Shown: positions 40,227 through 53,034, counted from the first letter of the stretch. The stretch: DNA of 64,000 nucleotides from Serratia sp. DD3 (GCF_000496755.2 NZ_AYKS02000089.1:62001-126000), one strand, 5' to 3'. Numbers and translations: made by a program. The notes: generated by a model from the sequence alone, not told the origin.

Positions 40227-43043
40227 ATGAGTGACTACAAGAATACCCTGAACTTGCCGGAAACAGGGTTCCCGATGCGCGGCGATCTCGCCAAGCGCGA
40301 GCCTGGCATGCTTAACCGTTGGTATGAACAGGATCTGTACGGGATTATTCGTGCTGCTAAAAAGGGGAAAAAGACCTTTATTCTGCATGACGGCCCACCG
40401 TATGCGAATGGCAGTATTCATATTGGTCACTCGGTAAATAAAATCCTCAAAGATATTATTATTAAATCCAAAGGGATGGCGGGCTTTGATTCGCCTTATA
40501 TTCCCGGTTGGGACTGCCACGGTCTGCCCATTGAATTGAAAGTTGAACAACTTTATGGCAAACCCGGTGAGAAACTGACCCCTGCGGAGTTCCGTCAGAA
40601 ATGCCGCGAGTATGCAGCCGAACAGGTTGAGGGGCAGAAGCAAGATTTTATTCGCTTGGGGGTATTGGGTGACTGGGATCATCCTTACCTGACCATGGAC
40701 TTTAAAACCGAAGCCAACATTATCCGTGCCCTGGCTAAAATCATCAGCAATGGTCATTTGCTCAAGGGGGCCAAACCGGTTCACTGGTGTACCGATTGTG
40801 GTTCTTCCCTGGCAGAGGCAGAAGTTGAATATTACGACAAAACTTCACCTTCTATTGATGTCACTTTCCAGGCGGTTGATGCCGCTGCGGTTGCCGCCAA
40901 GTTTGGCGTAACACAGGTTGATGGCCCAGTTTCTTTGGTGATCTGGACCACCACACCATGGACCTTGCCTGCCAACCGTGCGATTTCGCTGAACCCGGAA
41001 TTTGCCTATCAATTGGTACAAGTTGATGGTCAATGCCTGATCCTGGCGGCGGATCTGGTGGAAAGTGTGATGCGGCGTGCGGGCATTACCCAGTGGGCGG
41101 TGCTTGGCGCTTGCCAAGGTAGTGAGCTAGAGTTAATGCGTTTCACCCATCCGTTTATGGGCTTTGATGTGCCGGCGGTTCTGGGGGATCACGTCACGCT
41201 GGATGCGGGTACCGGTGCAGTCCATACCGCACCTGGCCATGGCCCGGATGACTTTGTGATTGGCCAGAAATATGGCTTGGAAGTGGCTAATCCGGTTGGG
41301 CCGAATGGTTGCTATCTGACGGGGACTTACCCCTCACTGGATGGCAAATTTGTGTTTAAGGCCAATGATCTGGTGGTGGAGCTGTTACGCGAAAAAGGTG
41401 CGCTGTTGCATGTTGAAAAACTGCAGCACAGCTATCCCTGCTGCTGGCGCCACAAAACGCCGGTTATTTTCCGTGCCACGCCACAATGGTTTATCAGCAT
41501 GGATCAGCATGGATTGCGTAAACAGTCACTGGAAGAGATCAAAGGCGTGCAGTGGATCCCCGATTGGGGCCAGGCACGTATCGAAATGATGGTGGCTAAT
41601 CGTCCCGATTGGTGTATCTCGCGTCAGCGCACCTGGGGTGTGCCAATGTCTCTGTTTGTCCATAAAGAGACGGAGCAGCTTCACCCACGTAGTGTTGAGC
41701 TGATGGAACAGGTTGCCAAGCGTGTTGAGCAAGAGGGAATTCAGGCCTGGTGGGATCTGGATGCTGCCGAGATCCTCGGTGCGGAAGCCGCAGATTATGT
41801 CAAAGTGCCGGATACTTTGGACGTATGGTTTGACTCTGGTTCAACCCATGCTTCAGTGGTGGATGTTCGCCCTGAGTTCAACGGCCATGGCGCTGATATG
41901 TATTTAGAAGGGTCGGATCAGCATCGCGGTTGGTTTATGTCATCGCTGATGATTTCCACCGCCATGAAAGGCAAGGCACCTTATAAAGAAGTGTTGACCC
42001 ATGGTTTTACTGTCGATGGTCAGGGCCGCAAAATGTCCAAGTCTATCGGTAACACCATTAGCCCGCAGGATGTGATGAACAAACTGGGGGGGGATATTTT
42101 ACGTTTGTGGGTGGCATCGACGGATTACACTGGCGAGATCGCAGTTTCTGACGAAATCCTCAAACGTGCAGCGGACTCTTACCGCCGTATTCGCAATACA
42201 GCGCGTTTCTTGCTGGCAAACCTTAACGGCTTTGATCCTGCGACCGATTGTGTTGCCGCCGATGAAATGGTGGTCTTGGATCGTTGGGCAGTGGGTCGCG
42301 CATTAGCGGCGCAGCAGGATATCGAGCAGGCCTATGCCAACTACGATTTCCATGAAGTGGTACAGCGGCTGATGCAGTTCTGCTCGGTGGAGATGGGCTC
42401 TTTTTATCTGGATATCATCAAAGACCGTCAATATACCGCGAAGAGCAACAGTGTGGCTCGTCGCAGTTGCCAGACCGCCCTGTTCCATATTGCTGAAGCG
42501 CTGGTGCGTTGGATGGCACCGATCATGTCGTTTACCGCAGATGAAATCTGGGGCTTCCTGCCAGGCAAACGTGCGCCGTATGTCTTCACTGAAGAGTGGT
42601 ACAGTGGCCTGTTTGGTTTGGCTGAAGGGGAGAGCATGAATGATGCATTTTGGGCTGAACTGCTGAAGGTACGCGGTGAAGTGAACAAAGTGCTGGAACA
42701 GGCGCGTGCAGACAAACGCATTGGTGGCTCACTGGAGGCGGCGGTGACGCTGTATGCAGACAATGACTTGGCTGCTTGCCTAAACAGCCTGCAGGATGAG
42801 CTACGCTTTGTGTTGCTGACCTCATCCGCCAATGTGGCACCTTTAGCGTCAGCTCCGGCGGATGCACAGCAGAGCGAATTGCTTAAAGGGTTAAAAATCG
42901 CTTTCAGTACCGCAGTGGGTGAGAAATGCCCACGTTGCTGGCATTACACCACGGATATTGGCCAGGCCGCAGAACACGCGGATATTTGTGGCCGCTGTGT
43001 GACTAACGTCGCTGGTGATGGCGAAAAACGGCACTATGCCTGA
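40227..43043 (+). CDS. ileS: Isoleucyl-tRNA synthetase
   Basis: A 938-residue class I synthetase charging tRNA-Ile, length as in E. coli. The HIGH motif is in [17 protein letters not shown] (about 57-73), and KMSKS in [10 protein letters not shown] (about 602). The CP1 editing domain shows [13 protein letters not shown]. The C-terminal zinc site is CPRCWHY...CGRC. Between its stop and lspA a 113-base palindromic repeat replaces the near-overlap seen in E. coli. Confidence 0.98.
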   Translation: MSDYKNTLNLPETGFPMRGDLAKREPGMLNRWYEQDLYGIIRAAKKGKKTFILHDGPPYANGSIHIGHSVNKILKDIIIKSKGMAGFDSPYIPGWDCHGLPIELKVEQLYGKPGEKLTPAEFRQKCREYAAEQVEGQKQDFIRLGVLGDWDHPYLTMDFKTEANIIRALAKIISNGHLLKGAKPVHWCTDCGSSLAEAEVEYYDKTSPSIDVTFQAVDAAAVAAKFGVTQVDGPVSLVIWTTTPWTLPANRAISLNPEFAYQLVQVDGQCLILAADLVESVMRRAGITQWAVLGACQGSELELMRFTHPFMGFDVPAVLGDHVTLDAGTGAVHTAPGHGPDDFVIGQKYGLEVANPVGPNGCYLTGTYPSLDGKFVFKANDLVVELLREKGALLHVEKLQHSYPCCWRHKTPVIFRATPQWFISMDQHGLRKQSLEEIKGVQWIPDWGQARIEMMVANRPDWCISRQRTWGVPMSLFVHKETEQLHPRSVELMEQVAKRVEQEGIQAWWDLDAAEILGAEAADYVKVPDTLDVWFDSGSTHASVVDVRPEFNGHGADMYLEGSDQHRGWFMSSLMISTAMKGKAPYKEVLTHGFTVDGQGRKMSKSIGNTISPQDVMNKLGGDILRLWVASTDYTGEIAVSDEILKRAADSYRRIRNTARFLLANLNGFDPATDCVAADEMVVLDRWAVGRALAAQQDIEQAYANYDFHEVVQRLMQFCSVEMGSFYLDIIKDRQYTAKSNSVARRSCQTALFHIAEALVRWMAPIMSFTADEIWGFLPGKRAPYVFTEEWYSGLFGLAEGESMNDAFWAELLKVRGEVNKVLEQARADKRIGGSLEAAVTLYADNDLAACLNSLQDELRFVLLTSSANVAPLASAPADAQQSELLKGLKIAFSTAVGEKCPRCWHYTTDIGQAAEHADICGRCVTNVAGDGEKRHYA

Positions 43044-43052
43044 GAACTAACG

Positions 43053-43165
43053 ATACCCAGAATAATTCTAGTTGCTTGTAGGCGGCAACCCCGTGAGGGG
43101 CGAGTCTCATGGATGAGACGAGTAATCGCCGCCAACACCCAAGCAGCTTGAAGGATGAAGGGTAT
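43053..43165. repeat. Palindromic repeat, copy B, in the ileS-lspA junction
   Basis: A 113-base element bounded by ATACCC and GGGTAT, the second copy of the repeat at 37331. Its hairpin GTCTCATGGATGAGAC differs from copy A by a paired change (C:G to T:A), which keeps the stem. It begins nine bases after the ileS stop and ends at an ATG (43166) in frame with lspA. Confidence 0.85.
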
Positions 43166-43186
43166 ATGGCTGAGAGCAATGACCTA

Positions 43187-43693
43187 ATGAGTAGACCGAT
43201 AAGTTCGACCGGCTTGCGCTGGCTATGGTTGGTGGTGGTGGTACTGGCGTTGGATTTAGCCAGTAAGCTGTGGATTTTGAATAATTTTGAGCTGGGCCAA
43301 CTCCAGCCATTGTTCCCGTCATTCAACTTGTATTATGCGCGTAATTACGGTGCCGCATTCAGTTTCCTTGCGGACCATGGTGGTTGGCAGCGCTGGTTCT
43401 TTGCGGGTGTCGCCATTGCTATCGTGGTGGTCCTGCTGGTGATGATGTATCGCAGCAGTGCCCAGCAGAAGCTCAACAATATCGCCTATGCGTTTATTAT
43501 TGGTGGTGCGCTCGGTAACCTGTTTGATCGTCTATGGCATGGTTTTGTCGTCGATTTTATCGACTTCTATATCGGTAATTGGCATTACCCGACCTTTAAC
43601 CTGGCGGACTCCTTTATCTGTATAGGGGCTGTGATGATCGTACTGGAAGGGTTCCTGCCAGCGAAGAAACGTGCCAGCAGTGAAGGGAAGTAA
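43187..43693 (+). CDS. lspA: Lipoprotein signal peptidase
   Basis: A 168-residue, four-helix aspartyl protease that removes signal peptides from diacylated prolipoproteins. Catalytic Asp motifs are [22 protein letters not shown] and FNLADSF. The ATG at 43187 gives [15 protein letters not shown], aligning with the E. coli start. A second in-frame ATG at 43166, right after the palindromic repeat, has AAGGA/GAAGGG upstream and would add seven residues, so either start may be used. It is followed after one base by fkpB. Confidence 0.93.
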   Translation: MSRPISSTGLRWLWLVVVVLALDLASKLWILNNFELGQLQPLFPSFNLYYARNYGAAFSFLADHGGWQRWFFAGVAIAIVVVLLVMMYRSSAQQKLNNIAYAFIIGGALGNLFDRLWHGFVVDFIDFYIGNWHYPTFNLADSFICIGAVMIVLEGFLPAKKRASSEGK

Positions 43694-43694
43694 C

Positions 43695-44165
43695 ATGACA
43701 GCTCAGGTTAACAGTAGTAGTGCGGTGTTGGTGCATTTCACGCTGAAATTGGACGATGGCTCAACGGCGGAGTCTACCCGAGGCAACGGTAAACCTGCGC
43801 TGTTTCGCCTGGGGGATGGCAGCTTGTCCGCCCCCTTGGAGCAGCAACTTATTGGTCTGCGGGTGGGTGATAAATGTGCTTTTACCCTGCAACCGGAAGC
43901 GGCATTTGGGGCAAAGAATCCAGACTTGATTCAGTTCTTCTCGCACCGTGATTTCATCGATACCGGGGTGCCGGAGGTGGGTACCATCATGCTGTTTACC
44001 GCCATTGATGGCAGTGAAATGCCTGGTGTGGTGCATGAAGTGGCTGAAGACTCTGTCACCGTCGATTTCAACCATCCGTTGGCGGGTCACCCAGTCCTCT
44101 TTGATATTGAAGTATTGGAGATTGATCCACAGCAGGAGAAAACAGATGCAAATATTGCTGGCTAA
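43695..44165 (+). CDS. fkpB: FKBP-type peptidyl-prolyl isomerase
   Basis: A 156-residue SlyD-like PPIase (FkpB/SlpA). It shows the [17 protein letters not shown] start, [19 protein letters not shown], the insert-in-flap region around [11 protein letters not shown], and [21 protein letters not shown] at the end. It lies between lspA and ispH as in E. coli, starting one base after lspA. Its 3' end overlaps ispH by 20 bases. Confidence 0.94.
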   Translation: MTAQVNSSSAVLVHFTLKLDDGSTAESTRGNGKPALFRLGDGSLSAPLEQQLIGLRVGDKCAFTLQPEAAFGAKNPDLIQFFSHRDFIDTGVPEVGTIMLFTAIDGSEMPGVVHEVAEDSVTVDFNHPLAGHPVLFDIEVLEIDPQQEKTDANIAG

Positions 44166-45099
44166 TCCGCGCGGTTTTTGTGCCGGGGTTGATCGCGCGA
44201 TTAGCATTGTGGAACGTGCGTTGGAGATTTATGGCGCACCGATTTATGTGCGCCATGAAGTGGTACATAACCGCTATGTCGTCGATAGCCTGCGTGAACG
44301 CGGGGCGATATTCATTGAAGAGATCGCCGAGGTGCCTGATGGTTCGATCCTGATCTTTTCTGCCCACGGTGTTTCACAGGCGGTACGCGCTGAAGCCAAA
44401 ACCCGTCAACTGACGATGTTGTTTGATGCCACTTGTCCGTTGGTGACCAAGGTGCATATGGAAGTGGCACGAGCCAGCCGCAAGGGGACTGAGGCGATCC
44501 TGATTGGTCATGCTGGGCACCCGGAAGTGGAAGGCACGATGGGGCAATACAGTAACCCGCAGGGGGGAATGTATCTGGTTGAGTCACCCGAGGATGTCTG
44601 GAAACTGCAGGTAAAGAATGAGTATAACCTCTGTTTTATGACCCAGACGACACTCTCTGTGGATGACACTTCGGACGTGATTGATGTATTGCGTGAACGT
44701 TTCCCGAATATTATCGGTCCGCGGAAAGATGATATTTGTTATGCCACCACTAATCGTCAGGAAGCTGTACGTAATCTGGCGGCACAGGCGGACCTCGTCC
44801 TGGTGGTGGGGTCGAAAAACTCGTCGAACTCCAACCGCTTGGCTGAATTGGCTCAACGTGTAGGTAAACCGGCCTATCTGATCGATTCTGCCGCTGATAT
44901 TCAAGAAGCCTGGTTGCAAGGGGGGGGCAACATTGGGGTTACCGCGGGGGCTTCTGCGCCAGACGTGTTGGTTCAGGAAGTGATCAGTCGTTTGAAGATA
45001 TTGGGTGGCAAAGAGGTTCATGAGCTTAGTGGTCGTGAAGAGAACATCGTGTTTGAAGTACCCAGAGAACTGCGGCTGGACATTAAGCAGGTCGACTGA
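44146..45099 (+). CDS. ispH: HMBPP reductase
   Basis: A 317-residue iron-sulfur enzyme for the last step of the MEP isoprenoid pathway, giving IPP and DMAPP. The three cluster cysteines are in [16 protein letters not shown] and [11 protein letters not shown]. The ATG at 44146 follows AGCAGGAG and gives the family N-terminus [10 protein letters not shown]; an open frame reaching back to 43948 is an artefact of the overlap with fkpB. Confidence 0.97.
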   Translation: MQILLANPRGFCAGVDRAISIVERALEIYGAPIYVRHEVVHNRYVVDSLRERGAIFIEEIAEVPDGSILIFSAHGVSQAVRAEAKTRQLTMLFDATCPLVTKVHMEVARASRKGTEAILIGHAGHPEVEGTMGQYSNPQGGMYLVESPEDVWKLQVKNEYNLCFMTQTTLSVDDTSDVIDVLRERFPNIIGPRKDDICYATTNRQEAVRNLAAQADLVLVVGSKNSSNSNRLAELAQRVGKPAYLIDSAADIQEAWLQGGGNIGVTAGASAPDVLVQEVISRLKILGGKEVHELSGREENIVFEVPRELRLDIKQVD

Positions 45100-45120
45100 G
45101 TGCTGAAGAATGGCTACTGA

Positions 45121-45960
<840 letters not shown>

Positions 45961-46004
45961 TATTTTAAATTCCTTTTTTTTAAGGTTTTTTTTCTAATTA
46001 CATG

Positions 46005-46038
46005 AAAATAGGGCAATAATCCAATTGCCCTATTTTTT
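46005..46038. terminator. dapB terminator
   Basis: A 13-bp perfect stem (46005-46017 with 46024-46036), six-base loop and T run. Confidence 0.92.
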
Positions 46039-46285
46039 TATGTAAAAATAGGCTTTATGGCTTTAATTTTTACTCTAATGTCCATTTTTAATGTTTATCT
46101 TGCTTATTTGTTCATTTTTAGACCATTTCATCTCATCTTATCTAGACAACTACCTTTTAAAGCCAATTTTTCTGCTATTTCTTATTGCAACCGTTTTCCA
46201 GCCCGAGTTTTTGTGTGTTTTCGAGGCTGTGGGTTAAAATAAATCGTAAGGTGGACAAAATTAATGTAAAAAAGGGGGCTTTTTG

Positions 46286-46314
46286 TAGACAAGACCAGCA
46301 CTCATCATTAGAAT
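46286..46314 (+). promoter_or_regulatory. carAB upstream promoter (P1)
   Basis: TAGACA-N17-TAGAAT, one mismatch from consensus in each hexamer, lies about 110 bases ahead of carA, in the position of the pyrimidine-controlled P1 of E. coli. Confidence 0.65.
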
Positions 46315-46375
46315 GCGCGCAATTTGCCAAAAATCAGCTGTGATGGCGTTTTTGGCATTGATTTAGAGTGTGACA

Positions 46376-46415
46376 TATGAATTAATATGCAAATAATGTG
46401 ATTTATTATTCCTTG
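46376..46415. promoter_or_regulatory. Two ARG boxes at carAB P2
   Basis: Two 18-base sequences with centres about 21 bases apart (TATGAATTAATATGCAAA at 46376 and GTGATTTATTATTCCTT at 46399) match the arginine repressor consensus and the arrangement in E. coli carAB. The first overlaps a likely -10 (TATGAA with TTGGCA at 46352). ArgR with arginine is expected to repress this promoter. Confidence 0.7.
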
Positions 46416-46424
46416 GAGGGTGTT

Positions 46425-47573
46425 TTGATCAAATCAGCGCTATTGGTTCTGGAAGACGGAACCCAATTCCATGGTCGGGCCATTGGGGCGGAAGGTTCGG
46501 CAGTGGGGGAAGTGGTCTTCAATACGTCGATGACCGGTTATCAAGAAATCCTCACTGACCCCTCCTACTCCCGCCAAATCGTTACTCTTACTTATCCCCA
46601 TATCGGCAATGTTGGCACCAATCATGCTGACCAAGAATCCTCCTCTGTTCATGCTCAAGGCCTGGTTATCCGCGACCTTCCTCTCATTGCCAGCAATTAC
46701 CGTAACGAAGAAGGACTGTCGGCCTACCTTAAGCAGCACAATATTGTCGCCATTGCCGATATTGATACGCGCAAACTGACGCGTCTGCTGAGGGAAAAAG
46801 GGGCACAAAATGGCTGCATCATGACTGGCGATGCTGCTGATGCTGAGCTGGCACTGCAAAAAGCCAAGGCTTTCCCCGGTTTGAAGGGGATGGATCTGGC
46901 GAAAGAGGTCACCACCAAGGATGCATACCCTTGGTTGCAAGGCAGTTGGACCCTGGCTGGGGATCTGCCAGCTGCCAAATCAGTAGATGAACTGCCTTAC
47001 CATGTGGTGGCTTACGATTACGGTGTAAAACGCAATATTCTACGTATGTTGGTGGATCGTGGCTGTCGTCTTACGGTGGTTCCTGCTCAGACTCCGGCTG
47101 CAGATGTGTTAAAAATGAAGCCAGACGGCGTGTTCCTGTCCAACGGCCCGGGTGATCCAGAACCTTGTGATTACGCCATTAACGCTATCAAACAGTTGTT
47201 GGAAACCGACATTCCACTCTTCGGTATCTGTCTTGGACATCAACTACTGGCGTTAGCTAGCGGGGCGAAAACCACCAAGATGAAGTTGGGTCATCATGGT
47301 GGTAACCACCCGGTGCAGGATCTGGATAATCAACGGGTGATGATCACCGCGCAGAACCACGGTTTTGCTGTAGATGAAAATAATTTGCCATCGACTCTGC
47401 GGGTCACTCACAAATCGCTGTTTGACCATACGGTGCAGGGAATTCATCGCATCGATAAAGCAGCATTTGGTTTCCAAGGGCATCCAGAAGCCAGCCCTGG
47501 CCCCCATGATGCGGCACCGCTGTTTGACCACTTTATTGAACTGATTGAATCTTATCGTTCCAACGCCAAATAA
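46425..47573 (+). CDS. carA: Carbamoyl-phosphate synthase small subunit
   Basis: A 382-residue glutamine amidotransferase subunit that supplies ammonia for carbamoyl phosphate (arginine and pyrimidine synthesis). The class I triad is seen in [12 protein letters not shown] (nucleophilic Cys) and [10 protein letters not shown] (His, Glu). The start is a TTG at 46425 with GGAGGG upstream, as in E. coli; the length then equals E. coli CarA. A frame start at 46398 lies inside the ARG-box region and is rejected. carB follows after 16 bases. Confidence 0.97.
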   Translation: MIKSALLVLEDGTQFHGRAIGAEGSAVGEVVFNTSMTGYQEILTDPSYSRQIVTLTYPHIGNVGTNHADQESSSVHAQGLVIRDLPLIASNYRNEEGLSAYLKQHNIVAIADIDTRKLTRLLREKGAQNGCIMTGDAADAELALQKAKAFPGLKGMDLAKEVTTKDAYPWLQGSWTLAGDLPAAKSVDELPYHVVAYDYGVKRNILRMLVDRGCRLTVVPAQTPAADVLKMKPDGVFLSNGPGDPEPCDYAINAIKQLLETDIPLFGICLGHQLLALASGAKTTKMKLGHHGGNHPVQDLDNQRVMITAQNHGFAVDENNLPSTLRVTHKSLFDHTVQGIHRIDKAAFGFQGHPEASPGPHDAAPLFDHFIELIESYRSNAK

Positions 47574-47589
47574 TCAGGAGCCATACAAC

Positions 47590-50500
47590 ATGCCAAAACG
47601 TACAGATATAAAAAGCATCCTGATCCTCGGTGCCGGTCCGATTGTGATTGGCCAGGCGTGTGAATTTGATTATTCCGGTGCACAAGCCTGTAAAGCACTA
47701 CGTGAAGAGGGTTACCGCGTTATTCTGGTTAACTCCAACCCCGCGACCATCATGACTGACCCAGAAATGGCGGATGCCACCTATATTGAGCCAATTCACT
47801 GGGAAGTGGTGCGTAAAATCATCGAAAAAGAGCGCCCAGATGCGGTCTTGCCAACCATGGGTGGGCAAACAGCACTCAACTGTGCTCTGGAGCTGGAGCG
47901 CCAAGGGGTGCTGGCTGAATTCGGTGTCACCATGATCGGTGCTACTGCCGATGCTATCGATAAAGCAGAAGATCGCCGCCGTTTCGATATTGCCATGAAG
48001 AAGATCGGCCTGGATACCGCTCGTTCTGGCATCGCGCATAATATAGATGAGGCGTTGGCGGTTGCGGCTGATGTGGGGTTCCCTTGCATTATTCGCCCAT
48101 CATTCACTATGGGAGGAACCGGTGGGGGTATCGCCTATAACCGTGAAGAATTTGAAGAGATCTGTCAGCGTGGTCTGGATCTCTCTCCTACCAACGAGCT
48201 ATTGATTGATGAATCGCTGATTGGCTGGAAAGAGTATGAAATGGAGGTGGTGCGCGATAAGCATGATAACTGCATCATCGTCTGCTCTATCGAAAATATC
48301 GATGCGATGGGCATCCATACCGGTGACTCTATCACCGTGGCACCCGCGCAGACCCTGACCGACAAAGAGTATCAAATTATGCGTAACGCCTCGATGGCGG
48401 TGTTGCGCGAGATCGGCGTTGAAACCGGCGGTTCTAACGTCCAGTTTGCCGTCAACCCGAAAACCGGCCGCTTGATCGTGATCGAAATGAACCCTCGCGT
48501 CTCCCGCTCATCAGCGTTGGCATCGAAAGCCACGGGGTTCCCGATCGCCAAGATCGCCGCCAAGTTGGCAGTAGGTTATACCCTCGATGAGTTGATGAAC
48601 GATATCACCGGTGGCCGCACGCCAGCTTCCTTTGAGCCTTCCATTGACTATGTAGTCACCAAAATCCCGCGTTTTAATTTCGAAAAATTTGCCGGTGCCA
48701 ATGATCGCCTGACCACCCAGATGAAGTCTGTGGGTGAAGTGATGGCGATTGGCCGTACCCAGCAGGAATCATTGCAGAAAGCACTGCGTGGTCTGGAAGT
48801 GGGTGCCACCGGTTTTGATCCTAAAGTGAGCCTTGATGACCCTGAGGCGCTGACCAAAATACGTCGCGAACTTAAAGATGCCGGTTGTGATCGTATCTGG
48901 TATATCGCTGATGCTTTTCGTGCCGGTTTGTCGGTGGATGGTGTGTTCAACCTGACTAATATCGATCGCTGGTTTCTGGTGCAGATTGAAGAGTTGGTGC
49001 GCCTTGAAGAGCAGGTGGCTGAGTTGGGCATCAACGGTTTAAACGCCGGTTTTATGCGCTTGCTGAAGCGTAAAGGTTTTGCTGATGCGCGTTTGGCCAA
49101 ATTGGTCGGGGTTTCAGAAAATGAAATCCGCAAGTTGCGCCATGGTTTCAATCTGCACCCGGTTTATAAGCGGGTCGATACCTGTGCTGCGGAGTTTGCT
49201 ACCGATACCGCCTATATGTACTCCACTTATGAAGAGGAGTGTGAAGCCAATCCATCCCATGACCGTCCGAAAGTGATGATCTTGGGGGGCGGCCCAAACC
49301 GTATTGGCCAGGGAATCGAATTCGATTACTGCTGTGTGCACGCCGCGCTGGCATTGCGTGAAGATGGTTACGAGACCATTATGGTCAACTGCAACCCGGA
49401 AACTGTCTCCACCGACTACGATACTTCGGATCGTCTCTACTTTGAGCCAGTGACGTTAGAAGATGTGCTGGAAATTGTACGTATCGAGCAGCCAACAGGT
49501 GTTATCGTGCAGTATGGTGGGCAAACTCCGCTGAAACTGGCGCGTGAGCTGGAAGCCGCTGGTGTGCCGATTATTGGTACCAGCCCGGACGCGATTGATC
49601 GTGCGGAAGATCGTGAGCGCTTCCAACAGGCTGTCCACCGCTTGGGGCTGAAGCAACCCGCCAATGCCACCGTGGCCACTATTGAGCAGGCGGTAGAAAA
49701 AGCCGCAGGGATTGGTTATCCGCTGGTGGTGCGCCCCTCTTACGTGCTGGGTGGCCGCGCCATGGAGATCGTTTACGATGAAGTTGATCTCCGTCGTTAC
49801 TTCCAGAATGCGGTGAGTGTTTCCCATGATGCTCCGGTATTGTTGGATCGTTTCCTGGACGACGCCGTAGAAGTGGATGTCGATGCCATCTGCGATGGTG
49901 AGCGCGTGTTGATCGGTGGCATCATGGAGCATATCGAACAGGCTGGCGTACACTCTGGTGACTCGGCTTGTTCCCTGCCAGCCTATACGTTGAGCAAGGA
50001 TATCCAGAATGTGATGCGCCAGCAGGTGGAAAAGTTGGCGTTTGAGCTGCAGGTCCGTGGTTTGATGAACGTCCAGTTTGCGGTGAAAAACAACGAAGTG
50101 TACCTGATTGAGGTTAATCCGCGTGCTGCCCGTACCGTTCCCTTTGTTTCCAAAGCCACTGGGGTCCCTTTGGCGAAGGTTGCCGCACGAGTGATGATCG
50201 GTAAATCGCTGGCTGAGCAGCAGGTAACCGAAGAGGTTATCCCACCGTATTACTCGGTGAAAGAAGTGGTCCTGCCATTTAATAAGTTCCCGGGTGTTGA
50301 CCCGATTCTGGGGCCAGAAATGCGTTCGACAGGGGAAGTGATGGGGGTTGGGGCAACCTTTGCTGAAGCTTTCTCCAAGGCGATGCTGGGCAGTAACTCC
50401 GGTATGAAAAAACAGGGGCGTGCGTTGTTATCAGTACGTGGGGCTGACAAAGCCCGCGTGGTGGACCTGGCAGCCAGCCTGCTCAAACAGGGGTTTGAAC

Positions 50501-50814
50501 TGGATGCGACTCATGGCACCGCCATCGTACTGGGTGAGGCAGGGATTAATCCCCGTTTGGTCAATAAGGTGCATGAAGGGCGGCCTCATATTCAGGACCG
50601 CATCAAAAATGGCGAGTACACCTATATTGTTAACACCACCGCGGGCCGTCAGGCTATTGAGGACTCCAAACTGATCCGTCGTAGTGCGTTGCAGTATAAA
50701 GTACACTATGACACCACACTTAATGGTGGTTTTGCTACCGTGATGGCATTAAAGGCCGACCCTACTGAACAGGTGACTTCGGTACAGGAATTACATGCCC
50801 GAATCAGTAAATAA
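47590..50814 (+). CDS. carB: Carbamoyl-phosphate synthase large subunit
   Basis: A 1074-residue enzyme with two homologous ATP-grasp halves. The first (about 1-400) has [19 protein letters not shown] and [14 protein letters not shown]; the second (about 553-935) has [17 protein letters not shown] and [14 protein letters not shown]. Between them is the oligomerisation domain; the last ~140 residues form the allosteric domain (UMP, ornithine). The ATG at 47590 after CAGGAG matches E. coli; a longer frame overlapping carA is rejected. Confidence 0.98.
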   Translation: MPKRTDIKSILILGAGPIVIGQACEFDYSGAQACKALREEGYRVILVNSNPATIMTDPEMADATYIEPIHWEVVRKIIEKERPDAVLPTMGGQTALNCALELERQGVLAEFGVTMIGATADAIDKAEDRRRFDIAMKKIGLDTARSGIAHNIDEALAVAADVGFPCIIRPSFTMGGTGGGIAYNREEFEEICQRGLDLSPTNELLIDESLIGWKEYEMEVVRDKHDNCIIVCSIENIDAMGIHTGDSITVAPAQTLTDKEYQIMRNASMAVLREIGVETGGSNVQFAVNPKTGRLIVIEMNPRVSRSSALASKATGFPIAKIAAKLAVGYTLDELMNDITGGRTPASFEPSIDYVVTKIPRFNFEKFAGANDRLTTQMKSVGEVMAIGRTQQESLQKALRGLEVGATGFDPKVSLDDPEALTKIRRELKDAGCDRIWYIADAFRAGLSVDGVFNLTNIDRWFLVQIEELVRLEEQVAELGINGLNAGFMRLLKRKGFADARLAKLVGVSENEIRKLRHGFNLHPVYKRVDTCAAEFATDTAYMYSTYEEECEANPSHDRPKVMILGGGPNRIGQGIEFDYCCVHAALALREDGYETIMVNCNPETVSTDYDTSDRLYFEPVTLEDVLEIVRIEQPTGVIVQYGGQTPLKLARELEAAGVPIIGTSPDAIDRAEDRERFQQAVHRLGLKQPANATVATIEQAVEKAAGIGYPLVVRPSYVLGGRAMEIVYDEVDLRRYFQNAVSVSHDAPVLLDRFLDDAVEVDVDAICDGERVLIGGIMEHIEQAGVHSGDSACSLPAYTLSKDIQNVMRQQVEKLAFELQVRGLMNVQFAVKNNEVYLIEVNPRAARTVPFVSKATGVPLAKVAARVMIGKSLAEQQVTEEVIPPYYSVKEVVLPFNKFPGVDPILGPEMRSTGEVMGVGATFAEAFSKAMLGSNSGMKKQGRALLSVRGADKARVVDLAASLLKQGFELDATHGTAIVLGEAGINPRLVNKVHEGRPHIQDRIKNGEYTYIVNTTAGRQAIEDSKLIRRSALQYKVHYDTTLNGGFATVMALKADPTEQVTSVQELHARISK

Positions 50815-50829
50815 CTGAACGTTCTAAGT

Positions 50830-50854
50830 TGCAGGTAGGGGATATCTACCTGCA
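50830..50854. repeat. Hairpin downstream of carB
   Basis: TGCAGGTAG and CTACCTGCA, nine perfect pairs around a seven-base loop, 16 bases after the carB stop. No T run. It shares the TTGCAGG arm with other hairpins in the window. Confidence 0.6.
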
Positions 50855-50905
50855 TCTTGCAGGGTGAGGTGTTTAGCTGCGGTGGACGTTCATTCAGGGA
50901 GTACA

Positions 50906-51715
50906 ATGAGCAATATGAAACGGGAATTGACGGTGGATCTACCCAGTGTCAATCAGCAGCAACGTGAGATCACGCGCCTGTGTATTCAGTGCGCGTTGCT
51001 ACTGTTACAACATGGTGCGGAAAGCATGGTGGTGGAGCAGCTCTCTACTCGCCTGGGTTTGGCACTGGGGATGGACAGTGTGGAAAGCTCCATTTCGGCC
51101 AATGCGGTGGTGCTGACCACGATCAGCAATGATGCCTGCCTGACGACAACACGTAAGAATGTTGATCGCGGCATTAATATGCAAATTGTTACTGAGGTGC
51201 AGCATATTGTGATCTTGGCTGAACACCGTTTGGCGGATGCCCAGACGGTTGCCCGGCGCTTTAACAAGATCGTTCCACTGCGTTATCCACGCTGGCTGGT
51301 GGTGTTGATGGTGGGGTTGTCCTGTGGCTGCTTCAGCATGCTCAATGGTGGCGGCCCTGATGCCTTTGTGGTCACTTTTCTGGCCAGTGGTCTGGCCATG
51401 TTTGTGCGCCAACTATTGACTGCCCGCCATTTGAATCCGTTGATCAATTTCTGTTTGACGGCGTTTGTTGCCACCTCGGTTTCTGGTTTACTGCTGCGTT
51501 TACCTGTTTTTAGCCAAACCTCCAGTGTGGCGATGGCCGCCAGTGTTCTGCTGCTGGTACCCGGGTTCCCATTGATTAATGCCGTGGCTGATATGTTTAA
51601 AGGCCATGTGAATACCGGGTTGGCGCGTTGGGCGATGGCCACTTTATTGACCCTGGCAACCTGTATCGGCGTGGTGATGGCCATGTCGTTATGGCAATTG
51701 CGGGGGTGGGCATGA
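50906..51715 (+). CDS. yjjP: ThrE-family exporter subunit YjjP
   Basis: A 269-residue protein with a cytosolic N-terminal domain ([45 protein letters not shown]) and about five membrane helices containing [20 protein letters not shown]. With YjjB it forms the split ThrE-type exporter linked in E. coli to succinate export. The ATG at 50906 follows GGGAG; the frame's earlier start has no support. Its stop overlaps yjjB (ATGA). In E. coli this pair lies near dnaT, not beside carB. Confidence 0.9.
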   Translation: MSNMKRELTVDLPSVNQQQREITRLCIQCALLLLQHGAESMVVEQLSTRLGLALGMDSVESSISANAVVLTTISNDACLTTTRKNVDRGINMQIVTEVQHIVILAEHRLADAQTVARRFNKIVPLRYPRWLVVLMVGLSCGCFSMLNGGGPDAFVVTFLASGLAMFVRQLLTARHLNPLINFCLTAFVATSVSGLLLRLPVFSQTSSVAMAASVLLLVPGFPLINAVADMFKGHVNTGLARWAMATLLTLATCIGVVMAMSLWQLRGWA

Positions 51716-52176
51716 ACCTATTATGGATGTTACTGCAGGATATGTTGTTGGCTGCGGTACCTGCCTTGGGTTTTGCCATGGTATTTAATGTGCCTGCCCG
51801 TGCCTTGCGCTATTGCGCTTTACTGGGCGCATTAGGCCATGGTTCCCGTATGCTGATGATGCATTTTGGGATGAATATCGAGTGGGCTTCGTTTTTGGCC
51901 GCCATTCTGATTGGTATTATTGGTATCAGTTGGTCACGTTGGTTGCTGGCTCACCCCAAGGTATTTACTGTGGCCGCAGTAATCCCGATGTTCCCGGGGA
52001 TTTCTGCTTATACCGCGATGATTAGTGTGGTAGAAATCTCCCATCTTGGCTATAGCGAAGCATTGATGTCGGTTATGATTTCCAATTTTCTTAAAGCCTG
52101 TTTTATTGTCGGTGCACTATCTATCGGTTTATCCGTGCCTGGTTTATGGTTATATCGCAAACGACCAGGGGTTTAA
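51712..52176 (+). CDS. yjjB: ThrE-family exporter subunit YjjB
   Basis: A 154-residue membrane protein with four to five helices, matching YjjB ([44 protein letters not shown]). It pairs with YjjP to form one exporter. The ATG at 51712 overlaps the yjjP stop by four bases, so translation is coupled; a frame start at 51628 lies within yjjP and is rejected. Confidence 0.9.
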   Translation: MNLLWMLLQDMLLAAVPALGFAMVFNVPARALRYCALLGALGHGSRMLMMHFGMNIEWASFLAAILIGIIGISWSRWLLAHPKVFTVAAVIPMFPGISAYTAMISVVEISHLGYSEALMSVMISNFLKACFIVGALSIGLSVPGLWLYRKRPGV

Positions 52177-52359
52177 GGTTGTTACTGTAGGCTTAACACC
52201 CTCAGGTCTTATCGCGTAAATGAGACAAAACCCTATCGACGGCGAATAGCGCTTTACGTATAGTGTGGGCGATTTTGCCATCTACTCTATCGCCAAGTTT
52301 GTTCAGGTTGCAGCTAACACCGCTGCAGCTCAAATGACGAAGACATACAGGGTTATATA

Positions 52360-52842
52360 ATGATTATCAGCCTGATTGCCGCTTTGGCAGCAGACCGCGT
52401 TATTGGTATGGAAAATACCATGCCATGGCACTTACCCGCAGATTTAGCGTGGTTCAAACGTAACACGTTGAATAAACCTATTATTATGGGTCGTAAGACG
52501 TTTGAGTCGATAGGTCGTCCGTTGCCAGGCCGCCAGAATATTGTTTTAACCAGCCAGCCAGGCAGTGACCAGAGTGTGACTTGGGTAACCTCGTTGGAGC
52601 AGGCATTGACTGCCGCGGGGGATGTGGAAGAGGTCATGGTGATTGGTGGTGGCCGGGTTTATGAGCAGTTTTTGCCACGGGCTAACCGGTTATATTTGAC
52701 GCATATTGATGCTGAAGTGGAGGGGGATGCCCACTTTCCGGATTACGAGCCCGATGAGTGGGAAAGCTCGTTCAGTGAATTTCATGATGCAGATGAACTG
52801 AATTCTCACTGTTATTGTTTTGAGATTTTAGAACGTCGCTAA
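52360..52842 (+). CDS. folA: Dihydrofolate reductase
   Basis: A 160-residue DHFR reducing dihydrofolate with [36 protein letters not shown] at the N-terminus includes the Trp-His-Leu-Pro active-site loop and the catalytic Asp27; [10 protein letters not shown] and [14 protein letters not shown] bind NADPH. One residue longer than the E. coli chromosomal enzyme, and in its usual place ahead of convergent apaH, so it is the native gene. Confidence 0.97.
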   Translation: MIISLIAALAADRVIGMENTMPWHLPADLAWFKRNTLNKPIIMGRKTFESIGRPLPGRQNIVLTSQPGSDQSVTWVTSLEQALTAAGDVEEVMVIGGGRVYEQFLPRANRLYLTHIDAEVEGDAHFPDYEPDEWESSFSEFHDADELNSHCYCFEILERR

Positions 52843-52970
52843 GTCTTTCTGATAACCCCTTCCTGATTACCCAATGTGGGTCTTGCCTATCTGTAGGGGG
52901 GTATCCAGCTTACCAAGCTTGAGTAAAAGAGACTCACTTGGGTGACAACCGCAGAGCACCATTATTGGCC

Positions 52971-53034
52971 ATTGTTTGTGGCTAATGTTTGTGGCTAATG
53001 CTTGTGACTATTGTTTGCGACCATCGTTTGGCCT
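52971..53034. repeat. 13-bp degenerate tandem repeat
   Basis: Nearly five copies of a 13-base unit (consensus ATTGTTTGTGGCT) run from 52971 to 53034, each differing from its neighbours by one to four bases. They lie just after the apaH stop in the gap between convergent folA and apaH. Confidence 0.8.

Noticed and set aside
44146..44165. fkpB-ispH as a fused or frameshifted gene
   Set aside because: A 20-base overlap with a proper AGCAGGAG site is a normal operon overlap also seen in relatives.
52360..52842. folA as an acquired trimethoprim-resistant allele
   Set aside because: It has the chromosomal length, motifs and position, and no mobile element nearby.
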